From assembly GCF_964204645.1 (NCBI RefSeq), contig NC_134035.1:1316001-1380000 (forward strand): a DNA stretch of 64,000 nucleotides, read 5' to 3'. This document shows, in pieces, positions 35,655 through 49,025 of this stretch. How positions within the stretch are numbered: position 1 is the stretch's first letter; each line of letters opens with the position of its first letter. The notes under the pieces are model-generated. The model searched no databases. It saw nothing but the letters and a program-made list of their open reading frames with translations, and was not told the origin of the DNA. The DNA is from Tubulanus polymorphus. Its lineage: Eukaryota; Nemertea; Palaeonemertea; Tubulaniformes; Tubulanidae. A program made the position numbers and the translations under genes.

Positions 35655-38600
35655 TCAAACGATCAATGGTTTCCCGCGAGTTCGTTGCGTCGTCGTGTTA
35701 ACACTATTATTCGGACGACTTCGCCAAATTTTACGCTTCAAAGCGACCACCTGAAATATGAAGGAAAAACTCTAGAAACGTTTCACAACATTTCGTTTCC
35801 GAAGCCAAAGTCAAGAATGATATAGAAATGCCACGATTGATGGGAAATATCTTGTTAATTTTCTTACACAGGATGATGGCCACTTTTATTAGAGTTTTCT
35901 GCTGCTTTCTCCTAATTATTTTTCCGGAATAATTTCCTCATTTGCTTTGGTTAATTGATATTAGAATTATTGGATCAGGGAGTCGTTTGATGAAGTGTTT
36001 AATCTATTCATCTCCCCAAATGAATAAATAGTTTCTTGAATTACATGGATCAAATTGTTTATTCGACATTTGTTGAGTTTCAACAGAAACAACTATTGAA
36101 ACAACTTGACAACGCGCTGCGCGCTGTTTAATGCTTACCTGATTATTGCAGAACGTTAAAATTGAGACTAGGATGAGAAAGGCGACGGCGACATACATCA
36201 AATTACGAAGCCACTTGCGATCGCGTTTCCTGAAATATAATGAGAATATTTATTCCAATTCACATCGAGAACAAGGCCGCTGCGGAGAAACAAGGTATCA
36301 TTTTTCTTTAGCCTTAAAACTGGCCTTCAAAACATCCAAACCGCGGGGAAAAACTTCTTCACATACGAATAAATCATGAATTGACGAATAGATTTACAAC
36401 TAATCTTCCGAATGTGGAGGTGCCGTGTAAACAGGTAGAACTCGTAGGTCAACTGATTATATCAGAATTATGAATTCCTACTAGTGCATAGTAGCTTCAT
36501 CGGGTCATAAGTTAAAACAGTTGCTACCACCCTTCTTCACCAGAAATATTTCTAGAATTTTTAAATTAACTTTTCAGTCTTTCAACAATTGTCGGATTTC
36601 ACATTCATTGTTTCATCGTATTGCAATCTTACCATTGTTGCAGTTCATCCATGTGTAGAAATCGATTGCGATAAGACGAACCGATTTCGAATTGCGACCG
36701 AACCGGAAACAACGACTCGTAAAAATCGTGTAAAACTGCTTTCACCTGAAATAGAAATTTGAATTCGTAACGAGTGCTAAATCTTAAATCAAAATGTGTA
36801 ATACTCAATTGTAGTGAGAGGGGAAAATAACACAATATCCGTGTACGATGAATATATGTCAGAAATCCCACAATAAATTCAGCTAAAACGAGAAACTTGA
36901 ATAGAAAGTATTTATATTTGCGCAATTGTAGTGCTCGGTTTAAGTCAGGGATTAATTTAGAGAATGGTCTGGGGTCCGGACCTCTACTTTCCCATTCAGG
37001 CTCCCCTTTTGTCATGACAAAGATCTTTATAACCTGTAAATTTGATTTCTGTAATTTTGATATCTAACAACGAGGGTGGAATCCCGATAATAGCCCCTAG
37101 ATGATGCCCTGTACGCCTTAGGTAAGTGGCCACCCTAGATTGAATTCTACACTGGCATATTTGTCATGGCGTACTTGCTGTTATTGTATGCAGTGGGCCT
37201 ATAGAGACTACTGCGGAACAGAGCCTTGATTCTATTCTCGTTCAACTCACTTACCGTCTGAGCACCTTCCGTACCATGTTTAATATTGTCATTTAAACAT
37301 ATAAACTTTCTGCAAAATTGAAAAATGGAATTTTTTTTCATTTCAAAACGATAGCTTTAAATGAGGAAATATGTGTAAAAGCGTACGATCATACTTCGGA
37401 TTTTTACGAATGTCGTCCAACTGAGTTATGACCTTCGATACGTTCGAATGAATCATTTTAAATGCGTTCTCGGAATCATCTAAAATCTCATATCTGAAAT
37501 TCAAAAGCATATGTAACGCTACGAAAGGGGACCCGGTTTCACAGTTCTGGGTCGAGTAGGTATAGACGAAAATGTGAATAGGGAAAATATAGGCGTAAAC
37601 CGCGTTGCCACACTTTACAAACACTTACTGATATTGATTTTCAGTGAGGAAACTCTTACTCATTAAATCAATCAATGGTTCGCAGTAAAGCACGATAGAT
37701 AAGGTCACTTGAGGCTAAAAACAGATACCGGTACAAAATACAACAAATTATCATGGAGTGCTTATCCCAGGATGCAGATTAGGAGGTCCTTAAGTTGTCT
37801 TAAGATGCAGACTGGCAGTAGCTGTCCCAGAAACAGACTACCGGTAGCAGTAACTGTGTGGTAGGATGCCGACTAGGGTCAACCATCCTAAGACACAAAC
37901 TCAGACCTAAAATCGTTGATCGTAGTAGTTTTTGCCAAAAATAAAGGTAATCTGACATCAAAAATAGTAGTTTAACTGAAAATGAACTAGAAATCATTCT
38001 GATTTTTAGTGTATTTTGATATTTTTGGTATCAGTTGAGCTTTTCAAGAGAGTAGAAACTGTAAAAGACAAGGATTTACTAAAGCATGAATGCCATTAAT
38101 CACTGATTCATAGATCGAATTCATATTCACCAGGTTTTTGTCGTAATATTCCTCTCTATATTCAGACGGCACATAGTTCGAACGTCCGGTCTGATTCAAC
38201 TGCGACTGAGAACACGTTTTTATTATCGACTCCATCGACGTTAACTTCTAATAAATACAAATAAACAAACATCGGGTTTTACTTGAACAGATGAAAAAAT
38301 AATTTCATATACTACTGGGATGATGTAGTTAACTATCTGTATAACTGCAGTTAACTTCCCTTACTCGATGGCTTGGCGACGGTAGATATTTTACTGAGTT
38401 GAGCTATAAACTGGATAGCGCATTAAGAATCAATGAAATACGTAGGTTTTCGGAAGTTAAATTCCCCCAAACATGAGTGAGATTAACCATGTTGGCAAAT
38501 AACGGAGTAAGGAGGGCTACTGTAGTTAAAACCAATCCAAGTCCAATTCCACAGTCCAGTTTGTGAGTTAAGAGTTAGTTAAGAGTTAACTCTTGAGTTT

Positions 38601-41600
38601 AAATTACTGGTAGTTCATTTTCGATGAGTTAACTCACAACTTGATCCTGGAACTTGATCAACTTGGAACTGGATCCTGGGGGCCAGTTATCTTTAATCAG
38701 TTTTTGAGCAAATGGCCCTAGGTTGATACATTAAGGAATTATAGCATACATGTACCAAGTATTTTGAACTTACCGTCGAATCAAGGGGCAGTTCGTATAA
38801 TTTTGTTGCTAATGTTCGCAATTCTCGATCGGACAAAACTCTGCGTGATAAAATATGGTTTTTAAGATACTGAAATTTGACTTCCAGAGTCGCAGTAGTT
38901 TAAACAAGAATGCGGCGTTTATTTACCCGGAATGGTCTGTATCCATGTCGCGGAAAATCTTATTGACCGTCAGATTTTTCGGTTGACTCATTAGAAAGTA
39001 GAAATAAGCGAACGAATATTGCATGTCACGCGACGTGCGAACTCGATGCGACGACGTCTCCGCCCAATCTGCTGCAAATCTGGAAATACAAACATCATCA
39101 AACAATCATCTATAAACTGAATTTGAAGATTTGCTTTCCATTTCAACTAAATGCAATTGTCATGAAACTTGAACTCAATACCAACTAGAATGGAGGGGCA
39201 AGAAATTGAAAGTAACCAACATATTGCATACTTAATAAACAGAGAGTTTACTTAATTGTTCACTGACTTAAAAATTGTTGGTGCAAGTTCAGAATAGCTC
39301 AACTCTCAGTAACACCTTAGTTTCATAGAAAAGAAATACATCAAGAATTGCAGGCCGTATCGTGCTAACAAGAAATTCTAGATGGCTGTCCTGGCAGCCA
39401 TATTTTCATTAGGGGTGGAATCTCTGCTCCAATCACTAAGATTCATGGAAATCCAACTAGAAAAGCAACAATTCTTAAGAAATTTCAACTTTCCTTTAGA
39501 CCAATTGTCAATAAGAATTAGGCATACCAAACACTCTGACTAGAGAACATATTCATTTAACGCCTCATATGTTCAACAAATAAAGATGAGAATTGAATAC
39601 TAACTGTTTCTGTAACGCTGTCATCACGTGTCTGTCAATCATATGCGGCATGTGGGCGGGAACTTTACGATTCGTATAACCGAACGCTTTGTTGTAGACT
39701 TTGTTGACGTGTCGCAGTGAATCGGCGTACGTATCCAGTAACCTACGTCTGCCTCCTACTCTTTTCATCTCATACGCAGCTCGCCGGTTTTCAAACAACT
39801 CTTTTTTCTGCGGAAAGCAAAAATAGAAAGCAACTTTTATTTGACTTCCCTATTCCCTGAAATGCGCGTTATTTTCCCTGATATGACTGGATCTACCAAG
39901 AATCCGATCAATTAACACAGTAAAACATGTAAAACAGACGGAAACTGTTGATTTTTTAAACTGTCCTCAACAAATTAACCTGACTTTTCCCTGATTTTTA
40001 GCTTTTTACAAAATTCCCTGATATTTCCCTGATTTTTTTAAAGAAAAGAACATTCCCTGATATTTCCCTGATTTCCTTGAAATTCTAGACTCTAGTATTG
40101 AGCAACACGGCTAATACAGCCCGGATCCACGCCTCGTTCAACCAGATCCTTTAAATTAATATAACTGATTTACCTGTTGTAGCTGATCGAATACATGTCG
40201 TCTCTCCCACGGTAGAAATCCACTCTCATCAAAACTGTTCAATTTCCGCATCGACGCTTTTCCCACGCTGCTTGCATTCGAAGACCGCGGTACAGCTTTA
40301 TCAACGTGTTCGTCGATTTTCTGCGTTTCGCTCGAATCTAATTTTTCTACTTTCATATTGGGTAAATCAACAGGACCATCTTTCGTTCGATTCTGTAAAC
40401 CATCTGCCGCCTCAACGACCTCATTTCCTTTTCGAAGTTTACCAACATCTTCTTGCTGAGGCGCCTTCTTACTTTCAACTAACTTTTCATCATCGGCATT
40501 ATCCCGCAACACCTCATCTTTAACTTCGTTTTCTTGCTCGAGAATTTTAATCTTATTTCGCTCGACGTCTTTAAAATACTGCCTGAATTTATCGTCGTTG
40601 ACCGCGACGGAATCGCGTAGATTCCCTTCTTTCGACGATGAATTTTTCACCAGTGTCGTCGAATTCTTAGATGTCGCTGGTTTTAGCTCAGGTTGCTTGC
40701 CGACCTTTTTCAAATCGCTCACAAACAACGTCCAAAGTTCGTTAGCCTTCTTTTGATAGCCTTGTTTTGTCAATACATCTGAAAAAGAGCGCATGAATAT
40801 AACCTAATCTTTCATAATTTCAATATCCAAAAACGAAAAAAATTTTGATCATGTACCATTTTTGAGATCATCGCGAAGATCGTTGAATTTCTGTTGAACA
40901 GTCGGAGGTAGCTGGTACGAGTCTAGATCAGCTGGAACTGGTACTATATCCAAAACTGCTTTCCTGGAACGTGGCTGAGCTTTTCTACAAATAAAAATAG
41001 ACTGCAGTATTTCCACAGTTGTCAGGAAAATAAACTTATTTCTGCAATCTAATAGAGAGAGTCTGTCGAACTGTGGATCCAGGAGAGTATTATGTGGAAC
41101 TGTGGATCCAGGAAAGTATGTGGAACCAGGAGAGTATGTGGAACCAAGTCGTAGTATGTTGAATTGATGGTAATCCTACCTATTAGATATTGGAATGTCC
41201 GTAAATTTAAACTCCTCCGATGTGTTCACAGGTAATTTCACAGCAATCTTAATTGTGGGTTTCTTAGTAACCGGTGCAGCAGTCGCAGGCTTCACCTTAG
41301 TATTGGCATTGATCGTCAGTTTCACCTAGAAAATAGTACGGAAACACTACAAGCTAACCTGGCAGATCCAAACTAACTGGAATCCTCAATGGCTAAAGAA
41401 GAATGGAAAGCTGGAGTGGATTGAGGGGCAAATTCTGAAGAACTTGGTAGATACCGAAAGGGCACTTGACAGAATGAAAAGGGCACTTAATAAATTTGAT
41501 GGACTTGCACAAGTCTCACAAGTCCCTGGATGCAGCCCTGTAAAAGCACCTCATCACATTCAGATACTAAAGTGACCGTAAGTGTCTCAGATACTTACAA

Positions 41601-44600
41601 CTAAATCTTTTCCCTGCTCATTTTTACCGTTGAATTCAAACGGTAGTTTTACGTCGGTGTAGTTCTCGTGAAGCAGAACGTGGAATGTTTTATGTTTTTG
41701 AGTCAGCGTCGCCGAACGAATCATCTCCGATTCGTTATACTTGCCGACATTAATCGTTCCGTTCGTTCCGAACAGCGACGACAGGTCGATCACAGCGACC
41801 ATTTCACCCGGCGGGAATATCAGCGTGGTTGGGTTCGTCGAGACGTTCGCGCGATATAACTGGTCGAAGTTCGAAGTGCCGCAATCACCGGCGTCGAATC
41901 CGCACGATCTAACGTTACAAGCCTGAAAAATATCATAGGTAACATTTTCGTGAAAAGGTAGATTCTCCGAAATATGAATAGCGAACATTTCTATCAGGTT
42001 AACAGATTACACTATTGCTAGGTAGAGTGTAGAAGAGAATTCTAGAATTGGTAGAGACCAATCGAAACTGGCGAAGAAACACTTGCTATTCAATCTTATG
42101 TTTCTTAGTAAAGAAGGATGGTCTGTAATATGAATAGTGCTTTTTATAGATGACAGAAGAGATACACACTAGCAGACTTTTTGAAATATGCCAATAGTAG
42201 TGAAGTAGTGATCCTTAGACAGGGTCCGATCTAAGGAATGAAAGCCACTTGCCCGGGGTGGGGGGGGGGGGTGCAAGCATATTTGAAATTTTGCTTGCAC
42301 CCTCCAAAAGCTACTTGCCCTACACAGGCAGTCCGAGTGGGAAAAAAGCTTTGTGACATAAAATTGCACTAGCTGGGGGGGGACAAGTGATAATGACAAC
42401 CTACTTGCCCTGATGAGAATATACTTGTCCCGGGCAATCGGACAAGTGCTTAAATCAGACCCTGGTAGATGTAGAATTCGTGAAAGGCAGATAAATTTGC
42501 GCGCAGGAATAGTTGGTTGAATAGAATATACGTACCTGATCGCAATATTTATCAGCCAACCAGTTATTAGCACATCCAGATGTACAATACACTACGAATA
42601 TAGCAAATATAAACGGAGAGATAGAGAGTGCAGATAATCAGAGCAAAATTGTTCAGCATTTTTGAAGTGTGCTGACAAGATGATATTCCTTTTCTATTGA
42701 CCTTATTGATATTGACATTGTCAAAATATTTTTGATTAAGGCAATAAACAGTTGATAATCAGCAAAACCTGCAGTTGATGATATAAACAGTTTATTCTGA
42801 TAGTTTGGAAGTTAAACTGTCATATTCGTTTCTGTAATGAAGTTTAGTCAAAACTTCGAAACTGTCTGGATAAACTGTTATATCAACATCTGTGGGTTTC
42901 GCTCATTAGGTTTGAAATACTGAAATACTTGATATCAGTCTACCAGTCAAATAAACAGTTAAGTATAAATACATGTAGCTGAATAAGCAGTTAGTTCACA
43001 CTGAGATAACGTAGATAGCTGTGACCGGCATCAACTCACTTTTTTGAGCCGCGTGGGCCCAGTTCTGCCCGAAACCGCCCGCGCCGATGTGTTGACCGAT
43101 GAGTCCGGTACCCGGCTTGTTACCGAGGCAATCTCCGCCGTCCCAATCGCAGTCCGACGTGTTACACGACTTGTCGCAGTATCCGTCGCGGATCCAGTTC
43201 GCCGGACATCCGTCGTGACAATTCGGAACCGGCCACGTCAGGTATACCTACAAATACACATTGTTTCATTAGTCATCCATACAATGTAAAAAGGTAATGT
43301 AGACCTCGATGAGTATTTTATCAATTCTATGAAATCTTGGAAAAAGTTTTTAATGAATGACTCCTAGTGACCTCAAACACCCATAAATAGACTGAAGATA
43401 TTCTCAGCGGTAACTGTTTGTTGTCAAGAGGTTCTTCGTGCAAATCATCAAGAGGAAGAACAAGACACAAAATATCTCCAAGACACAAAGACACAGAAGT
43501 TCCCCGAGATTTTCCCTGATTTATAACAGATCAGTCAGAATTCTCCCGTAAGAATCTGTAAGAACCCTGCAACCTCAAGAACAAGACACAAAAAAATTTC
43601 CCTAAGACTTTTCCGTGATCTTTAGCAGAATAAATCCCCCGTAAGAATCCGTAAGAACCCTGAAACCTCGGTACTCATACCTTTTGTCCGCGAGCTTGCG
43701 TATAGAAATCATCAGGCCACACTTCCTTACCGAACAACACGTCGTCGTTCATGTAGATGAATTTATCGGATAATCCGGGAATCCGATGAATATGACTCTC
43801 GATCGCCGGTGAACTGAACGTCGGTAAATGACTACGATTGGTGAATATCTCCTGAAATAAAATAATATCAACGCAAAGTGTAAGCAGCATAGTAGCTTCA
43901 GTTTTCACAGGGTGCTGCCGCTTTCATGTGACATGCCTTTTCCCCCTGACTCCCTGACACGCATGTTGTTTTCCCTGACTAAGTCAGACTTGATCTGCTA
44001 AGAATCCAATCAATCAACTGTGTCAAATATGTAAACTATAGACAGTAACTGTTTGATTTCAAGCACCATCTAGCGATCTCAACAAATTTCCCTGACTTTT
44101 CTCTGATTTTTAGCTTTTTTTTATGAAATTCCCAGACTTTTTTAAGAAAAGAAATCTCCCTGACATTTCCTTCAAGTGGCCACCCTATTAAAGCTAAAAT
44201 AGATAAACAAAACTAGTATGAAGACTAAGGTGAGGCATCTTACCCCTTAAAATATATACACCCTTGAAGGAAGCTGCCTACCTCATGCGTAATCAAACTG
44301 ATTCGTGGATTCTCCAAGTCTAACCAGTACGGTATCTGACCGTTCGTAACGATGTAAATATGTCGAACCCACGGCGCGAATTTCTCCACGGATCGCAGCG
44401 AATATCGCAATTCCTGTAAACAAACAGATACAACACGTCATACCGTATTGTTATATCAAGAATGACGCTTCATCGAAATCATTACTCACTTCATTGTCTT
44501 CAAAACGATGCGACGCGATATCATCGGAAACAGCATTCTAAACAAATATTCAAATACAATTATTTAATACAGTAATAATACTACAGTAACAATACGCTTA

Positions 44601-47600
44601 ATTCAGTTCATTTTTTGATTTGATCAAAATATGGTTAAAACTGATCTGAATTAAGTTAAGTGGGGGTCGACTGTAGAAACAAATTAGGACAAGGATCCAC
44701 GAAGTTATTGCAGACCTGACAGTGTGACTACCCGATATCTTAAATTGTAGTAGTTTTCACAAATATGACCTCAATAAAAGTAGTTAAATTGAAAATGAAC
44801 TAGAAATTATTCTAATTTTTAGTGTATTTTGACATTTTTTGAAGTAATTAAGCTCTAAACGAGTGGAAACTACTCTCAAATAGTGGTCATAGTCAGGTTT
44901 GTCATTGGTTTAGAGTTGAACTATTTCAACTCAAAACACACCTTACCTATGATTTGGGAAATATCTCGCCCAGTTCTTTATTGCTTACCGTCTGTAGTTC
45001 CCACACCAAATTAGCCGCGTTCATAGTCGGTTGTTTTCCGTCAATCGTGAAGTTGCGATCGTCTAAAATTGTGTTCAGATCGGTTTTCTTCGCGATATAA
45101 AGTAACGAAACTCCTTTCTCTACAACCATTTCAACCTGTCAAATAATGAATATCTTAATGTTTTAGAAATCTCCAACTGAAACAGTTCATTCACATACAC
45201 TTATATCTATCTCAACTATAGCCCTTATGACGATATCAACTTGAAGTATTGCCAAAAGGCCTTCATCGAATGAGGTAGCATCGAGACGCTGTTAAATCAA
45301 ATAATTCAAGATTAACAATATATCTCCAAACAAAGGAAACATATTGTTAAACACTCAAATAACTAGGCCACACGATGTCCTCTCTAGCAAAGTTGAAATA
45401 GACATTGCAATAAATGACCAATTCACAAATCTTCATGTGTATACCTCAGTAATGCTGTCTTTATATTTTTTCGGTAGTTTTTCGCGTAGTTGTTCAGTGT
45501 TGTATTTATTTTGAAGGTCGGACATCATGATTATATCGTGCAGCAGGAAACTATGACGAACCGTCCAATCACTAGTCTACAGAAAAATAAATTACATGGT
45601 TGAGAGTTCGGTTCACTGAAAATTCATAACATCACCAGTTATAAATCTAAATGTCAACAGTTTATTGACACAAATATTTTCGGGATCATTTTCCCCTCAT
45701 CAGGTCACATACCAATCAAATAGATAGAACTACAGATTTATATAGATTAAGGGTTATTACCAACAAGCGCTTGAATAACAATATTTGAATACATTAAGGA
45801 TTGGTTTAGTCAGGACTTTATAGAGCTTTAATAAACAGGGACTCAGTAATTCTATAATCCAAGGCATAGGAGCCTTTGTCTAAAATTTTGAAAATACTAA
45901 GATTAAATGCTATCATGAGACTGATGAATCACATTACTCCCAAACAGGAATTTTAACCTGATGGCAATATTGAGACTACGCCACGTTCCTCCCTCACAGG
46001 GATTCGAACCTGATGACATCATGAGACTCTGCCTCACATTCCCTCCTCAGAGAGACTGAATGCTATCATGAGACCCTTCCACACATTCCCCCCTCACAGA
46101 GACTGAATGCTATCATGAGACCCTTCCACACATTCCCCCCTCACAGAGACTGAATGCTATCATGAGACCCTTCCACACATTCCCCCCTCACAGAGACTGA
46201 ATGCTATCATGAGACCCTTCCACACATTCCCCCCTCACAGAGACTGAATGCTATCATGAGACCCTTCCACACATTCCCCCCTCACAGAGACTGAATGCTA
46301 TCATGAGACCCTTCCACACATTCCCCCCTCACAGAGACTGAATGCTATCATGAGACCCTTCCACACATTCCCCCCTCACAGAGACTGAATGCTATCATGA
46401 GACCCTTCCACACATTCCCCCCTCACAGAGACTGAATGCTATCATGAGACCCTTCCACACATTCCCCCTCACAGGAATTACAACACCTGATGCCCCCTGA
46501 AGCAGTACTTACTAAAAATGCGCGTTTGATTGTGTGATTTTTTCCATTCAGTATAATTGAACTGAGTTTCAATAATTCATTCACTACAAAATTAAAACGC
46601 AGCATCATAAAAACCAGTGAAATATGATCGAGTCAAAATCAGACGAATTCTAAAACAACTGCTACCGACCGTCATCGAAATTTTTGAAAGAGACGACTGA
46701 ATTGTTGCCGACGTCTTCGCGATTCGCGGCGAAAACACTCGTCGATCCGTGAAACAGTCCGTGAAACGTTGCCAGTTTCTTGGCGTCGACGCCGGAGTCG
46801 AGATTCGGGTGAAGTACGATCATCTTAGCGGGAACGCATTGAGTGAATTTACATCGATCTTCTTCGCTCTTCGGCGTTTGAGTCCTACATACAGATAAAG
46901 AGATTGTAACCTGATGAATAACTGTTTGTGAAAGCAAAACCCCAATCTGGAGAAAAAAACAATTATCTAACTCTTTCAGTGCGTCTACCGGTACACGCAT
47001 GATGATGTAATACACTGCTTTTGCACTGATTTATAATAAATCAGTGAGGGACTTTGCTAGTACACCAAATTACGGTGTATTGATGTTATTAGTATTTAGT
47101 TTTTATCAAACAGTGAAATATTAGTAACTAGTAGTGATACACCGCACTATGGTGTAGACGCATCATAGAGGTATGTCGTTTTTCAACACACTGGGGTGGA
47201 ATATTTTTTTGGATTTTTATTATCTCCAGCATATTAGGGTTTTTTACCCCTTCAATTTTGATTGCCTGAATTTTAGGTTATTTAAGGAATTTAAGAACCC
47301 GTGGGGAAACCCTGATTCTGCACTAGGCAACAAACATTGTTCGAAGCTATGATCGGAACTTCATCGGTACGTTGAATAAAATCCAGACCAATTACTATTT
47401 GGGCGGACTCTGTTTTATTATACGCACGTAGTTTCATTCACCTCGCGTTCGAGGTCGTGTTGAAGTTTTCGTAATTCGGCCAACAATCGCGGATCCGTAC
47501 CGTTTACCCACGTGTATACTATATCTATAGGAACCGGAAGACATAGTCTGAAACAAAAACCAAGATACGTCTTTTAGTTAATTATTTCATAGCCAGCTTC

Positions 47601-48951
47601 CGACACCGATATCAAATAAATGAATTACCCATATTCATTTTAGGCCTATGTATAAAGCCATAAGGGTTGAGATTAGACAAAATCCAAAACAGTCTTACAA
47701 TTTACTAGGTCTACTAGTTAATGAGTTCATCCTGGAGCTTTTCAGGACTAAGGAACAAAATAAATTTGGCATCTAGTTCGAAGTGGCCTAGGCATGAATT
47801 TTTTTGAAACGATCTTCGTGACTTGCCGCGTAAATCTGAACTCAGCTATCATATAGGTGAATTATCAACATGTTTATTTTAGGCCTATGCTGAAAGCTCA
47901 ATTTTTTTTAGAGGTTTAAGTTCAGACTGCACTGGTCAATAGGTCCTAAAGGCTTAGGCTTAAATCTAGAACTGATCAATGAAAAAAGCTTCAGATTCAG
48001 AAATCAGAACTGTACATATGTTTACTAATATAAGGCCTAAGTTCACATCCTTTGAGCAAACCAATACAAATCTGATCATATGACAGACTTGCTTTGTGCC
48101 ATACAACGATACATGTAACATGGTAACATCTGGAGCAGTATCGAAATTCAATTAACTACACTTGGATTCATGATACAATTCACGACAATACAAAGAACCA
48201 CAGTTTTCAATTTTTACAATCTTCTAATATATAATAATTGTAACAACGCCGCGTAAGGAGTTTTAAATGCGTTAAATATTAATTATACCTTTTCTGGAAT
48301 GATTTTCCGAGAATGTTATCACTGAATGAATTAAATACAGCTGCGTATTTATCACGACTCCATTCAATCGTCATCTACAAAATATATATACATATATATA
48401 TATATACAATTACTTAAACACTATATGTAAACAGGCAGATTTTATAGTATTGTCGACGTGGCAGGCCTACAAGCCACCTGACAGTCTTATCAGATTTGTA
48501 CAGGCTGCTTCTGTAATTGTAGTACTGCTTGTTTTGAAGTGAGATATTTTGCCACCTTTAATAAACCTGAATCATTCAGAATGGAATTAACAAGTGCACA
48601 TCTGTATTTCCAGCAGACAAGAGGGGAAGGACGCCTCAAATAAAATTCAATAAAGTCCATGTTTCTCTCTTCAATTCTGCCTGGTTCTGCCATTGACATT
48701 CTCTACCACTAAATCAACCCCTGTTATCATGAACCCTCTGCTGAGCGACAGCGAACCCGTAAATCTCAAGTCAATATCGAAATATAATTAATTGAATTTA
48801 TGTTGACATTTACCTCTCCGAATTGAAATGCCGAGATAAGAAGAATGAATAAACCGACAATCACCACAAATATACCATAACGATGAGATAATACATCGTA
48901 GGTTTGTCTCTGCAAAAGTTTGCACAATGTCGAATACATAATTGCGTCCAA
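35655..48951 (-). CDS. GNPTAB: N-acetylglucosamine-1-phosphotransferase alpha/beta precursor
   Basis: Twenty-six coding exons, all in phase, 1222 aa. Exon right-hand starts include 48951, 48374, 47547, 46884, 46583, 45576, 45135, 44537, 44413, 43851, 43247, 42591, 41922, 41325, 40984, 40778, 39807, 39079, 38840, 38247, 37714, 37493, 37309, 36745, 36229 and 35750 (ending at 35655). N-terminal KLLQRQTY and an anchor at about residues 25-44; Stealth motifs [12 protein letters not shown] (near 82), RFEDNEELRYSLR (268-280) and FIYMNDDV (348-355); two Notch-like repeats (DCDWDGGDC and CGFDAGDC); a Lys/Glu-rich 605-nt exon ending near RKLNS, just before GFLPWE, where the human precursor is cut by site-1 protease; [11 protein letters not shown]; an EF-hand-like [14 protein letters not shown]; and a C-terminal membrane anchor. 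It transfers GlcNAc-1-phosphate to mannose on lysosomal enzymes in the cis-Golgi. The exon 3 and 4 donors (GTGCGT, GTCGGT) are the least certain. Confidence 0.95.
36274..36314. mobile_element. MITE-A end fragment
   Basis: About 40 bases identical to the right end of MITE-A copy 1 (GGCCGCTGCGGAGAAACAAG followed by GTATCATTTTT and TTTAGCC), in a GNPTAB intron. Only one end is present. Confidence 0.7.
42210..42465. mobile_element. MITE-D copy with G homopolymer
   Basis: Inverted ends CAGGGTCCGATCTAAG and its relative TTAAATCAGACCCTGG. A G-run sits near 42259-42272. It is the reverse orientation of the copy at 19635-20008 and lies in the GNPTAB intron between exons 42591-42536 and 41922-41599. 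Several GGGCAAGT/ACTTGCCC blocks inside can pair. Confidence 0.8.
42765..42900. mobile_element. Inverted-repeat element in GNPTAB intron
   Basis: The left end (GCAGTTGATGATATAAACAG with TTTATTCTGATAGTTT) and right end (AACTGTCTGGATAAACTGTT with ATATCAACATCTG) are imperfect inverted copies of about 45 bases. A fragment of the same family is at about 9665-9710. Non-coding. Confidence 0.65.
46047..46469. repeat. Tandem array, nine 47-bp units
   Basis: Units begin at 46047, 46094, 46141, 46188, 46235, 46282, 46329, 46376 and 46423, and all but the first are essentially identical (TCACAGAGACTGAATGCTAT, then CATGAGACCCTTCCACACAT and a C-run). The preceding ~95 bases (about 45950-46046) hold diverged versions, one with the tRNA-like CAGGGATTCGAACCTGATG. 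The array lies in the GNPTAB intron 45577-46512, ending 43 bases before the next exon. The high identity implies recent expansion. Confidence 0.92.
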
Positions 48952-49013
48952 TTTTCCGAATTTTGGTTAGAAAAATGCAAAAAGCCGACGACTCCACGTA
49001 AACGTCATGGGCG

Positions 49014-49025
49014 CTGCCATGTTGG
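49014..49025 (-). promoter_or_regulatory. YY1-like motif upstream of GNPTAB
   Basis: The minus-strand sequence CCAACATGGCAG matches the AAnATGGC core of YY1 sites, about 65 bases upstream of the GNPTAB ATG. This position is typical for downstream-of-TSS YY1 elements in housekeeping genes. Suggestive only. Confidence 0.35.

Noticed and set aside
46047-46469. Regular repeats resembling a CRISPR array
   Set aside because: Units abut directly with no variable spacers, and the site is inside an intron of an animal gene.
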